Assembly: GCF_023716665.1 (NCBI RefSeq)
Contig: NZ_CP071859.1
Location: forward strand, 2,356,001-2,420,000
Source of the DNA: Vibrio sp. SCSIO 43135
Lineage (GTDB): Bacteria > Pseudomonadota > Gammaproteobacteria > Enterobacterales > Vibrionaceae
Direction of reading: 5' to 3'
Length of the DNA: 64,000 nucleotides
Part shown: piece after piece, positions 60,931 through 64,000 of the stretch
Layout of the letters: every line of letters begins with the position of its first letter
How positions within the stretch are numbered: the first letter of the stretch is position 1
Notes under the pieces: generated by a model
What the model was told of the DNA's origin: nothing
The model's input: the letters and a program-made list of their open reading frames with translations, nothing else
Databases searched by the model: none
Position numbers and translations under genes: made by a program

Positions 60931-62148
60931 TTGAGTCAAAAAATACTTGTTGTCGAAGATAGTCGTGCGTTTCGCAATTACTTGGAACAGCAACTAAGCC
61001 AAGCTGGTTTCGAGGTACTTGCTGCCGAGTCAATCGAACAAGCAAACAAAATACTCCAACATGAACACCACCTACTATGCGCGGTGCTGGATTACTGCTT
61101 ACCTGATGGCCAAGATGGCGAAATCATTGATATAGTCCTCAATCACGATCATAAAGTGATCGTCCTTACCGCCATGTTTCAGGAAGAAATACGCGAAAAA
61201 ATGTTGGCTAAAGGTGTTTTGGATTACATCTTAAAAGACAGCATGGCCTCAGTTTCCTACTTGCTCCCGCTAGTAAAACGCTTAACCAATAATCAAAAGC
61301 ATAAAGCGCTCGTCGTTGATGACTCAGCCGTGGTAAGAAAACACATTACTCAACTGTTGGAACACCAATACATTTCCGTATTACAGGCCAAGAATGGCAT
61401 TGAAGGTCAGAAAGTCCTATCGGAAAACTCAGACATTACTTTCATTATTTCTGATCACGATATGCCAGAAAAAGATGGCATTACCATGATTCGTGAAATT
61501 CGCACAGACTACGACAAGAATCAATTGGCGATCTTAGGCCTATCCGGAAGTGACGATAGAACTATGACAGCTCGCTTCCTCAAAGCAGGAGCTAATGATT
61601 TCCTATATAAGCCGTTCAACCAAGAAGAATTTTTCTGTCGAGTTCATCAAATTCTAGACATGAAAGAGGCCACAAACGAACTCTTTCGCATGGCTAACCA
61701 AGACGCCTTAACCGGACTTTGGAATCGCCGTTTCTTGTTCAATCAAGTTTGCAATGGTTGTGAAAAAAGAAACATAGCCATGCTCGACATCGACCACTTT
61801 AAAAAGGTCAACGACACATATGGCCACGATGGTGGAGATGCTGCACTGAAAACGCTGTCTAGCATCCTCAAAATATACTTCGAAGATGATGTCGTTGTGC
61901 GGTTTGGTGGTGAAGAATTTTGTATTCAATCATGTGCCCCAATCCAAGAGTTTACCAACCGATTGGAAATCATGCGCCAAAGAGTAGAGAAAACCACGAT
62001 TACTCATAACGAGCAGCAGCTATCTATTACGATTAGTATCGGCGTGACCGATATCGAAGGGGATTTGAACGAGCAAATAAAGGTCGCTGATGACCGGCTC
62101 TATTTGGCCAAAGAAAATGGTCGAAACCAGATAGTATCAGTTGGATAA
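60931..62148 (+). CDS. Dual-receiver diguanylate cyclase
   Basis: The protein has 405 residues from a TTG at 60931, with AGGGA seven bases upstream; an earlier TTG at 60898 has no such site. Receiver 1 (about 4-118) has VVEDSR and phospho-acceptor Asp54 in LDYCLPDG. Receiver 2 (about 126-243) has VVDDSA, Asp175 in SDHDMPEKDG and the Lys in FLYKPF. The GGDEF domain (about 250-405) has the active signature RFGGEEF (326-330). The inhibitory RxxD site is absent, as the position reads YFED. It probably makes c-di-GMP under control of an unlinked histidine kinase. Confidence 0.92.
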   Translation: MSQKILVVEDSRAFRNYLEQQLSQAGFEVLAAESIEQANKILQHEHHLLCAVLDYCLPDGQDGEIIDIVLNHDHKVIVLTAMFQEEIREKMLAKGVLDYILKDSMASVSYLLPLVKRLTNNQKHKALVVDDSAVVRKHITQLLEHQYISVLQAKNGIEGQKVLSENSDITFIISDHDMPEKDGITMIREIRTDYDKNQLAILGLSGSDDRTMTARFLKAGANDFLYKPFNQEEFFCRVHQILDMKEATNELFRMANQDALTGLWNRRFLFNQVCNGCEKRNIAMLDIDHFKKVNDTYGHDGGDAALKTLSSILKIYFEDDVVVRFGGEEFCIQSCAPIQEFTNRLEIMRQRVEKTTITHNEQQLSITISIGVTDIEGDLNEQIKVADDRLYLAKENGRNQIVSVG

Positions 62149-62161
62149 ACTCCCCAAACTA

Positions 62162-62207
62162 AAAAAGCCCGAAGAATCATGTGTTCCATGAAAACTTTGG
62201 GCTTTTT
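62162..62207. terminator. Terminator between the diguanylate cyclase and nqrM genes
   Basis: AAAAAGCCC (62162-62170) pairs with GGGCTTTTT (62199-62207), with GAAG/CTTT extending the stem. It serves both convergent genes. Confidence 0.75.
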
Positions 62208-62223
62208 GAGTGATTGGAGCGGG

Positions 62224-62457
62224 TTAAGCGATGCGATCTTTTTCCCACGCAGCAAGCTTTTCTGCTCTAGCAGCTTCACGTGCTTCTCGCTTCTTACGTG
62301 CATCACACGGTTCTGGGCAGTTACATACCTTGTCGATACCTACCGCACCTAATCCGCCACAGCTTCCTTTAACCACTTTCTTTTGGAAAATGTAACCTAC
62401 CGACATTGCTGCGATAACAGCTAGGAACACTCCAAAGGTAATCAAAAATGTATTCAT
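62224..62457 (-). CDS. nqrM: Na+-NQR maturation protein NqrM
   Basis: The 77-residue protein has one N-terminal transmembrane helix (about 3-22) and four conserved cysteines in SCGGLGAVGIDKVCNCPEPC. A charged, alanine-rich tail follows. This is the NqrM (DUF539) pattern. NqrM is needed to mature the Na+-pumping NADH:quinone oxidoreductase, probably by delivering iron to its Cys-ligated site. It is 15 bases downstream of apbE, in the usual nqrF-apbE-nqrM order. Confidence 0.93.
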   Translation of the reverse strand: MNTFLITFGVFLAVIAAMSVGYIFQKKVVKGSCGGLGAVGIDKVCNCPEPCDARKKREAREAARAEKLAAWEKDRIA

Positions 62458-62472
62458 AATGACATGCTCTTG

Positions 62473-63477
62473 TTAATTATGTACGTATGGTTTGTATGCT
62501 TCTGAAGTTAGCTCTAAGAACCCGTCTTTTGTTTTGACGATAATCAGAGCTGGGATACTGTGCTTATTCGCAACTTCCAATCCTTTCTCTTCACCCAATA
62601 CCATTATGCCTGTCGCCAGGCCGTCTGCCGTCATAGACGACTTATCCAATACAGTAACAGACACAACCTTATTTCTGATCGGTTTACCTGTTTGTGGGTT
62701 AATTATATGCGAATAACGGATTCCGTCACGCTCAAAATAGTTACGATAATCACCAGAAGTGGCTATCGCCATATCACCCGGTTCTATGATCTCTTGAACA
62801 CTGCGCTCATCTACCGAGGGTTTCTCAATCGCAATACGCCAGCGAACCCCTTCACGATTCACGCCTTTTAGGCGCAGTTCTCCACCAACTTCAACCATGT
62901 AGTCTTGAATGCCTTGAGATTCAATATAGTCGGCAACCACATCCACTCCCCAACCTTTTGCAATCGTAGAAAGGTCCACATACAAGTTAGGAATATCTTT
63001 TGATAATGAAGTAGCGGTAGCGCTCAAATGAGAAATGCCTGTGACTGCTTTACGTGCTGCTAGTTCTTCATCTGTTGGGACAACTTCAGGGCGTGCTTCT
63101 GGGCCAAACCCCCATAAATTCACTAACGGTCCAACTGTTACGTCAAGCGCGCCATGAGTAAGCTCATTAAGACGAATAGCTTCTTTCACAACAATCGCGG
63201 TTTGTGGTGAAACCTCGAATTGGTCGCTGCCTTGATATTGATTAAAACGACTTAGCTCCGAGTCTTTGCGGTAAGTCGACATTTGGTCGTTTACTTCTTC
63301 AAGTAAGCGGTCAACTTCCTGATGGATCTTTTGTGCATCAGGCGTCGAGTCTGATTCGATGTATTTGATGTTATAGGTGGTACCCATCGTTGGGCCACTT
63401 AAATGCACTTGCTCGGCCGGTTTTTCACAGCCAGCAAGGATCAAAAGAGAAGCTAACGCAACAAGCCATTTTTTCAC
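62473..63477 (-). CDS. apbE: FAD:protein FMN transferase (lipoprotein)
   Basis: The protein has 334 residues from a GTG at 63477, with TAGGAG seven bases upstream. The lipobox LAGC puts the lipidated Cys at about 16. The ApbE motifs GPTMGTTYNIKY, DLSTIAKGWGVDVV and DYRNYFERDGIRYSHIINP are intact. It attaches FMN to threonines of NqrB and NqrC in the periplasm. An upstream in-frame start would place 40 extra residues before the signal peptide and is not credible. Confidence 0.95.
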   Translation of the reverse strand: MKKWLVALASLLILAGCEKPAEQVHLSGPTMGTTYNIKYIESDSTPDAQKIHQEVDRLLEEVNDQMSTYRKDSELSRFNQYQGSDQFEVSPQTAIVVKEAIRLNELTHGALDVTVGPLVNLWGFGPEARPEVVPTDEELAARKAVTGISHLSATATSLSKDIPNLYVDLSTIAKGWGVDVVADYIESQGIQDYMVEVGGELRLKGVNREGVRWRIAIEKPSVDERSVQEIIEPGDMAIATSGDYRNYFERDGIRYSHIINPQTGKPIRNKVVSVTVLDKSSMTADGLATGIMVLGEEKGLEVANKHSIPALIIVKTKDGFLELTSEAYKPYVHN

Positions 63478-63563
63478 TTGTTTACTCCTATAGATAAAAG
63501 TGGGGATAGGAAAATAGTCTAGATAAAACCGCTTTACTATCACAACCGAAGTTCGAAAAAAGA

Positions 63564-63588
63564 ATGGCTGGCTCCAAGAGCCAGCCAT
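63564..63588 (-). terminator. Terminator after nqrF
   Basis: ATGGCTGGCTC (63564-63574), CAA loop, GAGCCAGCCAT (63578-63588). The minus strand continues TTCTTTTTT. It ends the nqr operon, so apbE probably has its own promoter or relies on read-through. Confidence 0.85.
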
Positions 63589-63610
63589 AGAGTTCAATCA
63601 CTTAGGTAGA

Positions 63611-64000
63611 TTAACCACCGAAGTCATCTAGAAGGATGTTTTCATCTTCTACACCGAGATCTTTCAGCATACCGATTACAGCTGCGTTCATCATCGGTGG
63701 ACCACACATGTAGTACTCACAATCTTCAGGTGCTTCGTGGTCCTTCAGATAGTTTTCGTACAATACGTTGTGGATGAAGCCAGTGTAGCCATCCCAGTTG
63801 TCTTCAGGCATTGGATCAGAAAGAGCACAGTGCCACACGAAGTTGTCGTTTTCTGCTTGTAGGCCATCGAAGTCTTCAACGTAGAACATTTCACGTTTAG
63901 AACGAGCACCGTACCAGAAAGACATCTTACGAGAAGATTTAAGACGCTTAAGCTGGTCAAAGATATGAGAACGCATTGGAGCCATACCTGCACCACCACC
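63611..64000 (-). CDS. nqrF: Na+-translocating NADH-quinone reductase subunit F, C-terminal part
   Basis: The last 130 residues of NqrF run off the end of the window. [18 protein letters not shown] (nucleotide-binding start), [17 protein letters not shown] and [18 protein letters not shown] are the NADH-binding part of the ferredoxin reductase-like domain, and the terminal LLDDFGG is standard. NqrF takes electrons from NADH into the Na+ pump. Its N-terminal 2Fe-2S domain lies outside this window. Confidence 0.96.
   Translation of the reverse strand, partial: GGGAGMAPMRSHIFDQLKRLKSSRKMSFWYGARSKREMFYVEDFDGLQAENDNFVWHCALSDPMPEDNWDGYTGFIHNVLYENYLKDHEAPEDCEYYMCGPPMMNAAVIGMLKDLGVEDENILLDDFGG

Overview
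The window is ordinary Vibrionaceae large-chromosome DNA, almost certainly from a Vibrio. Support comes from the proteins (a GlnB very close to the enterobacterial protein, Crl, FrsA, NqrF/ApbE/NqrM, a RibB with a degenerate RibA-like tail) and from a gene order I recognise from Vibrio chromosome 1: dnaQ-rnhA-gloB-mltD, tilS-accA-dnaE-rnhB, the lpx/bam/rseP/dxr cluster, pyrH-tsf-rpsB, map-glnD, the rib-nus-thiL operon, proBA-crl-frsA-gpt, and dinB-nqr. I found no tRNA, rRNA, insertion sequence, prophage, integron, CRISPR array or defence island.

Layout. 1-6.4 kb: proofreading exonuclease, RNase HI, glyoxalase II, lytic transglycosylase D and small unassigned genes; a 153-bp palindromic extragenic repeat lies between rnhA and a methyltransferase gene. 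6.4-13.3 kb: PII protein, a small cytochrome c, tilS, accA and dnaE. 13.4-25.5 kb: a long minus-strand run for envelope building (lipid A: lpxB, lpxA, lpxD; fatty acid: fabZ; outer-membrane assembly: skp, bamA; sigma-E proteolysis: rseP; isoprenoid and lipid carriers: dxr, uppS, cdsA) with rnhB at one end and frr at the other. 25.6-28.5 kb: pyrH, tsf, rpsB with a recognisable S2 leader. 28.5-32.7 kb: map, glnD and a yaeH-like gene on the plus strand. 32.7-38.8 kb: nrdR-ribD-ribE-ribB-ribH-nusB-thiL-pgpA on the minus strand. 39-46 kb: a putative outer-membrane protein, proBA, crl, frsA, gpt and a purine permease. 46.0-47.05 kb: a gene-poor interval that holds a small independent transcription unit. 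47-56.3 kb: pepD, a lipoprotein, a RimK-type ligase cluster, a Na+-coupled transporter and a multidomain chitinase. 56.3-64 kb: yggN-like gene, a Gre-like factor, a second RecQ, dinB with an SOS box, a dual-receiver diguanylate cyclase, and the end of the Na+-NQR operon with its maturation genes.

Three things stand out. (1) Two conserved genes, glnD and ribB, each carry one single-base frameshift, 5 kb apart. They are either sequence errors or real lesions in nitrogen sensing and riboflavin synthesis. (2) Between the purine permease and pepD, a minus-strand unit of about 300 nt has a promoter, a good CRP-like site, a 28-codon ORF with a well-placed ribosome binding site, and a strong terminator. 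It looks like a dual-function small RNA/small-protein gene, possibly the local form of V. cholerae VcdRP. (3) A retropepsin-like protease, a RimK ATP-grasp ligase and an M14-type deacylase are translationally coupled, which suggests a peptide or protein tagging and untagging module.
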